Source: Acidimicrobiaceae bacterium
Lineage (GTDB): Bacteria > Actinomycetota > Acidimicrobiia > Acidimicrobiales > UBA8592
Length of the DNA stretch: 46,695 nt
Assembly (NCBI GenBank): GCA_002720485.1
Contig: PBIQ01000017.1
Coordinates: 1 to 46,695 of the forward strand
Direction: 5' to 3'
Position 1 is the stretch's first letter; each line of letters opens with the position of its first letter. Below the pieces are notes generated by a model. That model worked only from the letters and a program-made list of their open reading frames with translations. It did no database searches and had not been told where the DNA came from. Shown in pieces: positions 32,516-40,105 of the stretch. A program made the position numbers and the translations under genes.

Positions 32516-33481
32516 ATGCCATATCCACAGGAAATTATCGACCTTGGTGAGAAGGTAAAGAATTGGGGCCGTTGGGGAGAAGACGATGAGCGGGGAACAG
32601 TAAATTTCATAACAGATGAAGTTCTTCGGGAAGCGACCAACAGTATTCGTAGTGGGAAACGGTTCTCACTAGCTTTCCCATTAAAGCAACAAGGGGGTTT
32701 GCAACTAGGATCAATGCCGGGGCGCATAAATCCTCTTAGGACGATGGTTCAACTAAACACTCCGGTTATAGGAGACCCGTCTCTCTTCTGCACCAGTGAC
32801 GACGTTGTTACCATGGGTCTCCAGTCAGCAACACACTGGGATGGGCTATGCCACGCTAGTTGGGAAGGCAAGATTTATGGAGGGCGCGATGCAAATACGA
32901 TCACCTATGATGGAGCATCAGTCTGCGGAATTGAAAAAATTGAAACCCTAACAAGTAGGGGTGTTCTATTAGATATTGCCGAATTGCACGAAGTCGATGA
33001 ACTTTCTGGAGGACACGCAATCACCTACGAAGACTGTGTCAATGCAGAAGAGCGGCAAGGTGTGAAGGTCCGTAGCGGAGATATTCTCCTGCTACGAACC
33101 GGAATGATGGCGAAAGCTAGAAATGGTGACGTGATTTCTTATGGAAGTGGAACTCCGGTTGACGGGTCACCTATGCCTGGCTTTCCTGGAGTTGGTTTAG
33201 GGGCAGTTGAGTTTTTCTATGACCGTGAAGTCGCTGCGGTTGCAACAGATACGATTACTTTTGAAGTGATGCCTTGGGATCCGTCTGTCCCAGGGGCGAT
33301 ACTGCCAATACATTGCATTAACCTTGTCATGATGGGGCTAACACAGGGGCAGAACTTTGACCTAGAGGAACTTTCTGATGACTGTAAGCAAGATGGTCAA
33401 TATGATTTTCTCCTAGAAGCTAGCCCTCAGCCCTTTGTAGGGGGAATAGGTTCACCAGTTAACCCTGTAGCTATTAAATAA
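32516..33481 (+). CDS. Cyclase-family metal-dependent hydrolase (kynurenine formamidase-like)
   Basis: The 321-residue protein matches the cyclase/KynB-like superfamily, with the metal motif SATHWDGLCHASWEGKIYGG in place of HxGTHxDxxxH and a later VRSGDILLLRTG strand. N-terminal VKNWGRWGEDDERGTVNFI is typical of the longer actinobacterial group. Members hydrolyse formamides, lactones or imides; this subgroup's substrate is undefined. AGGTG lies close upstream of the ATG. It has its own 77-bp upstream region and converges on the HAD gene 12 bp downstream. Confidence 0.87.
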   Translation: MPYPQEIIDLGEKVKNWGRWGEDDERGTVNFITDEVLREATNSIRSGKRFSLAFPLKQQGGLQLGSMPGRINPLRTMVQLNTPVIGDPSLFCTSDDVVTMGLQSATHWDGLCHASWEGKIYGGRDANTITYDGASVCGIEKIETLTSRGVLLDIAELHEVDELSGGHAITYEDCVNAEERQGVKVRSGDILLLRTGMMAKARNGDVISYGSGTPVDGSPMPGFPGVGLGAVEFFYDREVAAVATDTITFEVMPWDPSVPGAILPIHCINLVMMGLTQGQNFDLEELSDDCKQDGQYDFLLEASPQPFVGGIGSPVNPVAIK

Positions 33482-33493
33482 CATAGTGAACCG

Positions 33494-34063
33494 CTACACC
33501 ATTTCAGCATGGTCTGCCATTTCAAGCATTTCCCTATCACCAGTGGAATTACCGTATGCCCATAGCTCGACACTTTCACTCTTCAGGAATTTTTTTAAGC
33601 GTCTTGCTTTTTCAGGGCCCCGAACATTTACTCCATCCATTTCCCCTGTTAAATAACCTAGGGCTGACACCATTTCGACGGCGATTATGTGATCAAATCC
33701 CAATACCTCTCCTGCCGGTCTTGCATAACACCCTAAAGACCCGGTGACTAGCACTAACTGGTGGCCTTGGTGTCTATGGAACTCGATACGCTTAAGGATT
33801 TCTCTTCGATATAAGTTCGGAATTGTCGAAGCATAGGCTTTCCCTTCAATTTCGAGCTGAGCAGTTGGGTAGCCGCCGAATAGTTCAGTGAGCGTATTTT
33901 TCTTTAACGCATTCCGGAGATCCCCGTTTCTAAAGCCAAGCAGAGTTTTGCATGTCGCTTTAGTAACTTTTCCTAACCCATATTGCCTAAGAAAAGGGAG
34001 GAGGGTATCACGTCTTGTTATCGTGCCATCAAAATCAAAAGCTGCTACGACACGTTCCCTCAT
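33494..34063 (-). CDS. HAD-IB family phosphatase
   Basis: This 189-residue HAD phosphatase has AAFDFDGTITRRDTLLPF with nucleophile and acid Asp, LVLVTGSLGCYARP as motif II, a conserved Lys region (RGPEKARRLKKFL), and YGNSTGDREML as motif IV. The SerB/IB subclass acts on phosphoserine-like or lipid phosphates. The start overlaps the SRPBCC stop by ATGA. It is last of a three-gene minus-strand operon (TIGR01777 epimerase, SRPBCC, HAD). The substrate cannot be named. Confidence 0.88.
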   Translation of the reverse strand: MRERVVAAFDFDGTITRRDTLLPFLRQYGLGKVTKATCKTLLGFRNGDLRNALKKNTLTELFGGYPTAQLEIEGKAYASTIPNLYRREILKRIEFHRHQGHQLVLVTGSLGCYARPAGEVLGFDHIIAVEMVSALGYLTGEMDGVNVRGPEKARRLKKFLKSESVELWAYGNSTGDREMLEMADHAEMV

Positions 34064-34524
34064 TGTTTAAGCATGAAATTTTCGAGACGCTCTAATGTTT
34101 TCTCCATCTGTGGTAAGTGTGACTTAGGGTATCTAGCTATTTCAATCATCTTTGGCCAAATCGCCATACTCCAGTCAAATGTTTCGGTCACTACCGTTCC
34201 ATTAGGCCCATCAGAAAGTTGATACCGCCATCGGTGCTTGCCTAAATGGGCCCATGCTATAAGAGTATTTCGCTCATATTCAACGACGGTATTCGTTATC
34301 CGGTAGGGGATGTTCCATGTCTTCATTTTAATCCGAAAAGTATCACCAAGAGAGAGCTGATCCGGCCCGCTTACCTTTCCTCTAAGTGTCCCCGAGCCAT
34401 CGATTTCCGAATGGAGAAAGGGATTTACTAATACGTCGAAGATTTCGTTGCGTCCTGCGGGAATGACTCTGCTGACAGAAACTTTTCTCTCCAGACTGGT
34501 TTCATCTAAAGATCGGCCCTTCAT
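34060..34524 (-). CDS. SRPBCC (START-like) ligand-binding protein
   Basis: A 154-residue protein with SRPBCC features: VSVSRVIPAGRNEIFDVLVNP at the start, FRIKMKTWNIPYRITNTVVEYE, LIAWAHLGKHRWRYQLSDGPNGTVVTETFDW, and a C-terminal helix MEKTLERLENFML. The fold binds hydrophobic ligands; such proteins serve as lipid carriers, cyclases or polyketide aromatases. ATGA overlaps on both sides couple it to the TIGR01777 epimerase and the HAD phosphatase. Ligand is unknown. Confidence 0.85.
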   Translation of the reverse strand: MKGRSLDETSLERKVSVSRVIPAGRNEIFDVLVNPFLHSEIDGSGTLRGKVSGPDQLSLGDTFRIKMKTWNIPYRITNTVVEYERNTLIAWAHLGKHRWRYQLSDGPNGTVVTETFDWSMAIWPKMIEIARYPKSHLPQMEKTLERLENFMLKQ

Positions 34525-35411
34525 GCGCCCAGTATCCCGTTAAGGGCTATGTCGATCGAAGGATGTTCAAACTGGAAACCAGCATCAAGCGAAACCGATG
34601 GTAGTGCTCGCGTACTCGTAAATATTAGCTCTTCAGCAAGTTCCCTTCCGGCAAGGATCATGGGTCCAAATTTCGGTACAGGAATTTTTGTGGGTTTTCC
34701 CAAAGCTGAACCTAATGCTTTAGTGAAATCAGTGTTGCTAACGGGTTCAGGAGCTGTCAGGTTTACTGGGCCATGAATTTCGGAAGAAAGCAACCAAGCA
34801 ATAAGCCGTACTTCATCTTCTAAGGTAATCCAGCTCCAGTATTGACTGCCATTTCCCAGTTTCCCACCTAGTCCTAGTTTGAATAGAGGAAGTATTTTCT
34901 TCATCATCCCACTATTTGGGTCAAGGACAATCCCTGTCCGCAAATGCACGACTCGAATTCCAGCCTCCTCCGCTGACCTGGTAGCTGTTTCCCAGTCAGA
35001 TGCAACATCGGCGAGAAATCCGCTGCCTTTCGGCGACTTCTCATCTACTTTGCTGTTTCCACAATCACCATAAAAACCAGTGGCCGAACCACTCAAAAAA
35101 ATACTGGGTGGCGAATCTAGTTCAGATAAAGATTTGGAAATGAGTTCTGTGCCTGTGATTCTACTTGAGTATATTTCTGCTTTTTGTTTCTTTGACCACC
35201 GCCGGTTCCCGATGCTTTCACCTGCAAGGTGAATCACCGCATCTACTCCATTGAGACCTTGACTTTCTATTAGACCTTTAGGCGGATCCCAGTAAACGTC
35301 TGCAACGTCTCTATTGCGAGAAACACAAATTACTTCATTCCCCATCTCTTTCAAGCACGAACTTACAGCACCACCGATCGTCCCAGTAGCGCCTGTAATA
35401 GCAACAATCAT
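34521..35411 (-). CDS. TIGR01777-family NAD-dependent epimerase/reductase
   Basis: The 296-residue extended SDR has the GATGTIGGAV nucleotide-binding loop at about 7-16 and family-typical VDAVIHLAGESIGNRRWSKKQK, SGSATGFYGDCG, RVVHLRTGIVLDPNSG and a C-terminal Ltp/DUF1731-like part with FTKALGSALGKPTKIPVP. Relatives include SulA/YfcH proteins with no fixed reaction. It starts the minus-strand operon with SRPBCC and HAD proteins, joined by an ATGA overlap. Grouping with a hydrophobic-ligand binder suggests a lipid or isoprenoid substrate, which is speculative. Confidence 0.9.
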   Translation of the reverse strand: MIVAITGATGTIGGAVSSCLKEMGNEVICVSRNRDVADVYWDPPKGLIESQGLNGVDAVIHLAGESIGNRRWSKKQKAEIYSSRITGTELISKSLSELDSPPSIFLSGSATGFYGDCGNSKVDEKSPKGSGFLADVASDWETATRSAEEAGIRVVHLRTGIVLDPNSGMMKKILPLFKLGLGGKLGNGSQYWSWITLEDEVRLIAWLLSSEIHGPVNLTAPEPVSNTDFTKALGSALGKPTKIPVPKFGPMILAGRELAEELIFTSTRALPSVSLDAGFQFEHPSIDIALNGILGA

Positions 35412-35559
35412 TCAAACTCCTCCGATGAATTCCTACTTGTATGAATGGTTGCACATCGTCTACTAAAGGGTGTAACCGAACCAGATATTTCAGTAGCTTT
35501 TTGAAGTTATTCGCCTTACCTCACGAATCATGCTAGAAACGAAAAGAATGTGAGGTTCC

Positions 35560-35817
35560 ATGGAAGAGTCGCAGCCATCTAGGATGACAGAGAGGTTAAG
35601 GGAACTCGAACCAAAGCATCTAGGCGGTGTTCTAGCGTTAGTGATTTTTTTGATCTTCATTTTCCAGAACATAGATGATACTCAAGTAGAATTTCTTTGG
35701 TTGGACGTAGCCATGCCTCTCTTTCTTTTGCTTCTATTAACTTCCGTTCTTGCTTCTCTAATTGTTTTTTTTGGCTCAGCGAGCAAGTCGGAAACGAAGA
35801 AGTTCTTAATTCTTTGA
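35560..35817 (+). CDS. LapA-domain-like small membrane protein
   Basis: An 85-residue protein with two transmembrane helices, LGGVLALVIFLIFIFQN (about 21-37) and FLLLLLTSVLASLIVFFGS (about 55-73), and between them the DDTQVEFLWLDVAMPL strand typical of LapA/DUF1049 proteins. These small inner-membrane proteins take part in lipopolysaccharide assembly in E. coli; in actinobacteria their role is unclear. GAGGTT precedes the ATG. It is divergent from the TIGR01777 operon across 148 bp, and another small gene follows after 34 bp. Confidence 0.82.
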   Translation: MEESQPSRMTERLRELEPKHLGGVLALVIFLIFIFQNIDDTQVEFLWLDVAMPLFLLLLLTSVLASLIVFFGSASKSETKKFLIL

Positions 35818-35851
35818 GTTGAGTTGATCGCATCTTCTGGCAAACTGAGAT

Positions 35852-36085
35852 ATGGATAAAGAAGAGTCGATCAATTCTCCTGAGTCTGGCTTAGGCGAAA
35901 CTCAAGAGGCGGAGAGGAAGAAGCCAAAAGGGCAAGGCGCAGTTGTTCTTGGCGCGGCAATGATTGCAGTTGGAGAGATCCTTGAGCCGGAGAAGACTAC
36001 AGTCGAGATCGTTCAGACGAATGATGACCCTGAGCCAGATTTGCCGTTTGATCTTGACTTTGGAGATCTTCCTCCGTTGAGTTAA
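35852..36085 (+). CDS. Small acidic protein of unknown function
   Basis: A 77-residue acidic protein with a Gly/Ala-rich hydrophobic patch GAVVLGAAMIAVGEILEP in the middle and an Asp/Pro-rich tail (PEPDLPFDLDFGDLPPLS). The N-terminal third is charged and probably disordered. I recognise no family. The patch is too short and broken for a confident membrane helix. It follows the LapA-like gene on the same strand and converges on the DprE1-like gene 39 bp downstream. Confidence 0.6.
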   Translation: MDKEESINSPESGLGETQEAERKKPKGQGAVVLGAAMIAVGEILEPEKTTVEIVQTNDDPEPDLPFDLDFGDLPPLS

Positions 36086-36124
36086 ACCACTTTATCGTTT
36101 TTCTTTTCAGCTATTAGCACTTTG

Positions 36125-37468
36125 CTACAAATCTAATCTTCTTGAAAAATCGCTTTGCCAACGCCTATCGGGGTCGATATTTCGACGGATGGCTCTCCAC
36201 TCATGCACACCTGGGTACATTTTAGGAATTAATTTTGGGTTGAGTCTCGCATCCTTCGCCAAGTAAACCCGACCTCCTGCCATCAGTAATTTCTGATCTA
36301 GATCGTCTAGAAATTCATAGATTCCCTCGTGTTTTGCGGGGAAATCAACTGCAAGTGTCCAACCAAGTATTGGAAAGGACAGGGGGGCTTGGTTCGAAAC
36401 TCCTAGTTTTTTTAGTACCACGAGAAAGGCAGGGGCATTTGCATGGTTAATTGCATCGATGACATCGAAAAGCGTGTGTTCGGAGATCTCAGGGACAGCC
36501 ATTTGCCACTGGATAATCCCAGTTTTTCCGTATAGCCGATTCCAGTTTCTGACTTTATCAAGAGGATGCATAAAGGTGGATAATTCAATTTTTTTATTGT
36601 TCTGGCCCCATCCGGCTGACGAGAATCTGAGGGAATTGTATGCGTTAACTGTTGATTGCCGAAGAAGTAGATCAGGAAAAAAACTGGGTAGAGATAGAAC
36701 GGGTTTAGTTTCATATGAAGATTGACTGTCAGGCTCGGAGTCTGCGTGATTTGCTGTTTCTAAGATTCCTCGACCTGGGTTATTCTTTGAGGCGAGGTCT
36801 AGCCACGCAACGCTGTATTCAGCGTTAGTTGTTTGTGATTTCATAGCTTCGAATAAGTCGGGGAAATTGCTAAAGCTTCTTCTATCAACGAGAACTTTAC
36901 TAGACCGGATTGGTATTAATTGGATTGTTGCTTCGATAATAATTCCGGTTAGTCCTAGACCTCCCATAGTTGCCCAGAAGATAGAGCTTTCTTGAGATTT
37001 GCTGCATCGGATAGTCTCTCCATCTGCGAGCATTAAAGTCATCGATTCTATATGGTCTGCGATAGATGATTGACGGTAATGGTTCTTTCCGTGGATGTCT
37101 GCAGCGATTGCTCCGCCAATAGTTACAGAACTGGTTCCCGGAACTACTGGCATATACCAACCAAGAGGAACTACTTGTTCAAGTAGTTCTGCAAAAGTTG
37201 CAGAGGACGAGACAGTTACGAGCCCGCTCATGCTTACATGTTCAATTGTTTTTCCGCTAAATGATGGCCGAATAACATCCCCACTGCTGTTCATGGGCTG
37301 ATCCCCATAGCTCATCCCTAGCCCCCGAGGTATGCATCCTCTTTCCCCAACTGACTCAATTATGTTTCTTAAATCATGAATGGTTTCAGGTTCTCGTAAA
37401 TATGATTCGGAAACGCTTACGTTTCCCCAAGTTTCTAGTTTTGTCTTATCCATAGATTGCGAAACCAT
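36125..37468 (-). CDS. DprE1-like FAD-dependent decaprenylphosphoryl-ribose oxidase
   Basis: The 447-residue flavoprotein fits DprE1, which oxidises decaprenyl-phospho-ribose in arabinose donor synthesis: SYGDQPMNSSGDVI, GTSSVTIGGAIAADIHGKNH with the FAD-site histidines, and SNQAPLSFPILGWTLAVDFP. A C-terminal RRNIDPDRRWQSDFSRRL follows. At the position that appears to match C387 of M. tuberculosis DprE1 (GWNxCxDFP) it has A373. The 23-bp overlap with the upstream UbiA-family gene makes them one operon. Start may be ATG 37468 or 37453. DprE2 is not in the window. Confidence 0.85.
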   Translation of the reverse strand: MVSQSMDKTKLETWGNVSVSESYLREPETIHDLRNIIESVGERGCIPRGLGMSYGDQPMNSSGDVIRPSFSGKTIEHVSMSGLVTVSSSATFAELLEQVVPLGWYMPVVPGTSSVTIGGAIAADIHGKNHYRQSSIADHIESMTLMLADGETIRCSKSQESSIFWATMGGLGLTGIIIEATIQLIPIRSSKVLVDRRSFSNFPDLFEAMKSQTTNAEYSVAWLDLASKNNPGRGILETANHADSEPDSQSSYETKPVLSLPSFFPDLLLRQSTVNAYNSLRFSSAGWGQNNKKIELSTFMHPLDKVRNWNRLYGKTGIIQWQMAVPEISEHTLFDVIDAINHANAPAFLVVLKKLGVSNQAPLSFPILGWTLAVDFPAKHEGIYEFLDDLDQKLLMAGGRVYLAKDARLNPKLIPKMYPGVHEWRAIRRNIDPDRRWQSDFSRRLDL

Positions 37469-38303
37469 ATGCTATCGCCCACAGGGCAGACAGTGTTAAA
37501 AGCCAAAAGTCACTGAGTACTGTGCGTACCGGATCTTCTCCAAAACCAATTTGCAGTCGCATTCGATACCTTGCCAGTCCCGAGAAAAAAAGAAAGAGTG
37601 ATGCAGCAGAGTAGCTAGTTTGAGTGTCTGTTGATTGGCCTAGCCAGAATCCGTACGTGATAACAGCAACTGCTGATGATAAGGCCATCAGAGCCTCAAG
37701 TAGTTTCAATGAATAGAACTGAAGAACTAGCCGTGACATGTGATTCCGATATGCGGATAACTCGGCGAACCGTTTACCTGCCACCAAGAACAATGCTGTG
37801 GAAGAGACTAGAGTGACGAACCAGAAAGAGAGCGGGATATCAGTCGAGAAACCACCTGCGGCAGCTCGAAGTACAAATCCAGATGCAACGAGAAGCAATT
37901 CTATATAAGGAACCCGTTTTAGCTTTATGGAATACAGAAAATTAACGAAGACATATACCGCTAGACAAATTCCCAAACCTAAAGAGAAGAGAAAGCCTAT
38001 TATCAAAGAAGTGATAGAAAAGGCTGTGATGATCCCGAGTGAAAATCGAACTGATACCTCGCCATTCGCTATCGGCCTTTGCGCTTTTTGTACATGTTGT
38101 TTGTCTGCTTCGACATCACACAAGTCATTAAAGAAATAGACGCTTACAGAGACGAGAAGAAATAGGAAAGCAACGACAGAAGTCCTCCATATGGTATTAC
38201 CATTTTCAATCTCTCCAGCAGCAAGTGGCGCGGCAAATACCAGTAAATTTTTAAGCCATTGGTGTGGCCTTGCAGCCATTAAATAGGGGTTCAATCGCTG
38301 CAT
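37446..38303 (-). CDS. UbiA-family prenyltransferase, decaprenyl-phosphate phosphoribosyltransferase-like
   Basis: A 285-residue polytopic membrane protein of the UbiA superfamily. RPHQWLKNLLVFAAPLA is characteristic of DPPR synthase (Rv3806c-like), and the first Asp-rich motif is N59-D60-x2-D63-x3-D67 in FFNDLCDVEADKQH. It should transfer phosphoribose from PRPP to decaprenyl phosphate. The overlap with the DprE1-like gene, which uses the dephosphorylated product, supports this assignment. Several hydrophobic helices are visible. It implies the organism makes an arabinose-type donor for cell-envelope glycans. Confidence 0.87.
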   Translation of the reverse strand: MQRLNPYLMAARPHQWLKNLLVFAAPLAAGEIENGNTIWRTSVVAFLFLLVSVSVYFFNDLCDVEADKQHVQKAQRPIANGEVSVRFSLGIITAFSITSLIIGFLFSLGLGICLAVYVFVNFLYSIKLKRVPYIELLLVASGFVLRAAAGGFSTDIPLSFWFVTLVSSTALFLVAGKRFAELSAYRNHMSRLVLQFYSLKLLEALMALSSAVAVITYGFWLGQSTDTQTSYSAASLFLFFSGLARYRMRLQIGFGEDPVRTVLSDFWLLTLSALWAIAYGFAIYG

Positions 38304-38672
38304 TTAGCTTTAAAGTTTGAGAAAGTTGAAGGCCAGCAAGAATAGGGTAAGAGACCGTGGTTTCTCTTAATTTTAAACATTTTCATGTTGAAAGCTCCTA
38401 AGGTCCGATCTCTAAATATGTGCCGCAAATGACAGATATTCACTTCATTTAGTTCCCGCCGTGAAGAATATTTCTAAATTTATTCGTCTGTCTAGGTGCA
38501 CTTCATGATACGCCACTATGGTCTACCACGTATATGAGTACGCGAATGTTGATCATTGTTTCTCTTGTTTGTGGACTAGTGATACTTTTAGCATTCACTA
38601 CACAAGTTCTCATAGCATCTTGAATTTTGTGCTGCTGTTTGAACGATTAGTCGAGTGTTGTAGCGATAGGAT
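38304..38672. other. 369-bp gap between UbiA-like and lpd genes
   Basis: No known gene. It contains a hairpin TAAGAGA (38348-38354) / TCTCTTA (38363-38369) followed by ATTTT on the plus strand, in the upstream region of the minus-strand UbiA-DprE1 operon, and a possible 29-codon membrane peptide (38534-38623). The remainder is AT-rich sequence that presumably holds the two divergent promoters. No tRNA or riboswitch was recognised. Confidence 0.5.
38534..38623 (+). CDS. Possible 29-residue single-helix membrane peptide
   Basis: ATG 38534 opens a 29-codon frame, beginning MSTRMLIIVSLVCGLVILLA and ending FTTQVLIAS. It is one continuous hydrophobic helix with a basic N-terminus, the form expected of a small membrane protein. 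No ribosome site is visible, and the frame is short enough to be chance. It lies 55 bp before the dihydrolipoyl dehydrogenase gene on the same strand. Real coding is uncertain. Confidence 0.3.
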   Translation: MSTRMLIIVSLVCGLVILLAFTTQVLIAS

Positions 38673-38678
38673 TTGGAC

Positions 38679-40088
38679 ATGGAAGATACAAAGTCTCACT
38701 ATGATTTGGTGATAGTAGGAGGAGGCCCTGGAGGATACGGGGCCGCTCTTTATGGTGCAGCTGCTGGGCTTGATGTGGCACTGGTAGAAATGGGCAAATT
38801 AGGAGGTACATGTCTTCATGTTGGTTGTATCCCTGCCAAGGAATTGTTAGAGACAGCATCTGTTCTTCGGACAGTCAGTCAAGCTGAGGAATACGGCGTC
38901 AAGGCAGGTGCCCCCGAACTAGATATGTTGCAACTCATGAGCCGGAAGCAGGGGGTAATAGATACTTTAACTTCAGGCGTTGAAGGGCTGTTGGCAAGAA
39001 GGAGCGTAACGGTTTTTTCAGGAGTGGGAAAGTTAGCCGGTGGTAACCAAGTAAAGGTCTCACCTTCTGATGGCAGCGAACAAGTTATTTCTGGTGACAA
39101 TATTATTCTGGCTAGTGGTTCCAAGCCCAGATCGATACCAGGCTTTGAAATTGATGGAACGCTAGTCGTAACTTCAGACCAATTGCTTTCGATAACTAAA
39201 GTCCCTTCGAGGGCAGTCATTATCGGCGGAGGTGCAATCGGAGTTGAATTTGCATCAGCCTTAAATGATTTTGGCTCAACTGTAACCGTTGTCGAAGCAC
39301 TACCTCAAATACTTGCCGGCTGCGACAAAGATATTGCGAAAGTCGTCCATAGATCATTTCAGAAAAGAGGAATAGATATTCGTACCGGAATTATGGTTGA
39401 AGGCCATACTCCCACTTCGGATACAACCACAGTTTTGTTGAATGATGGAAAAAATATAGAAGCAGATCTGGTAGTTATCTCAGTAGGGAGAAGGCCATAC
39501 CCCGATCTCCTCGGATTGGAGAGTGTAGGAATTAGCGCCGACCAAAGAGGCTTTGTTCCAGTCACTGAGTTCTGCGAAACTCAAAGTTCTGGCATCTACG
39601 CTATTGGCGACCTAATAGATACACCCCAGTTAGCTCATGTCGCATTTGCCGAGGCAATATTAGCGATCAAACGCATATGTAAAGAGAAGGTAACTCCGGT
39701 CGATTATGCAAAAGTGCCATGGGCCATCTACTGCCATCCCGAAGTTGCTTTTGCAGGCCTTACCGAAGCAGAAGCGATTGAAGCAGGATACAACATGGAA
39801 GTATCGAAACACCGGTACTCAGGTAATGGGCGTGCCATGATAGTTGGGGATACAGATGGACTCATCAAAGTCGTCGCAGAAAAACTTCCCGATGGAACAT
39901 TAGGGCAAATACTAGGAGTTCATATGGTAGGACCTTGGGTTACAGAACAACTAGGGCAAGGGTATTTAGCAGTTAACTGGGAAGCTACCGTTGCTGAAGT
40001 GGCTGAATTCATTCAACCGCACCCAACGTTAAGTGAACTATTTGGCGAAACGGTCATGTCCTTGACTGGCAGAGGGCTACACGGCTAA
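38679..40088 (+). CDS. lpd: Dihydrolipoyl dehydrogenase
   Basis: This E3 flavoenzyme reoxidises dihydrolipoyl groups of 2-oxoacid dehydrogenase complexes or the glycine cleavage system. From ATG 38679 (AGGA 8 bases upstream) it has 469 residues. FAD loop GGGPGG at 14-19, redox disulfide C45-LHVG-C50, NAD loop VIIGGGAIGVEFA, second FAD motif YAIGDLIDTPQLAH, and the active-site base in QPHPTLSE are all present. An in-frame TTG two codons earlier is less likely. No E1 or E2 genes are adjacent, but the lipoate-synthesis gene is 2.4 kb downstream. Confidence 0.95.
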   Translation: MEDTKSHYDLVIVGGGPGGYGAALYGAAAGLDVALVEMGKLGGTCLHVGCIPAKELLETASVLRTVSQAEEYGVKAGAPELDMLQLMSRKQGVIDTLTSGVEGLLARRSVTVFSGVGKLAGGNQVKVSPSDGSEQVISGDNIILASGSKPRSIPGFEIDGTLVVTSDQLLSITKVPSRAVIIGGGAIGVEFASALNDFGSTVTVVEALPQILAGCDKDIAKVVHRSFQKRGIDIRTGIMVEGHTPTSDTTTVLLNDGKNIEADLVVISVGRRPYPDLLGLESVGISADQRGFVPVTEFCETQSSGIYAIGDLIDTPQLAHVAFAEAILAIKRICKEKVTPVDYAKVPWAIYCHPEVAFAGLTEAEAIEAGYNMEVSKHRYSGNGRAMIVGDTDGLIKVVAEKLPDGTLGQILGVHMVGPWVTEQLGQGYLAVNWEATVAEVAEFIQPHPTLSELFGETVMSLTGRGLHG

Positions 40089-40105
40089 CAGATCCTCGAA
40101 AGGCT

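Noticed and set aside
38518-38712. A 64-residue plus-strand frame overlapping the start of lpd
   Set aside because: It has random-looking, Cys/Trp/His-rich composition and runs into the well-supported lpd gene in another frame; the 29-codon hydrophobic frame there is more protein-like.
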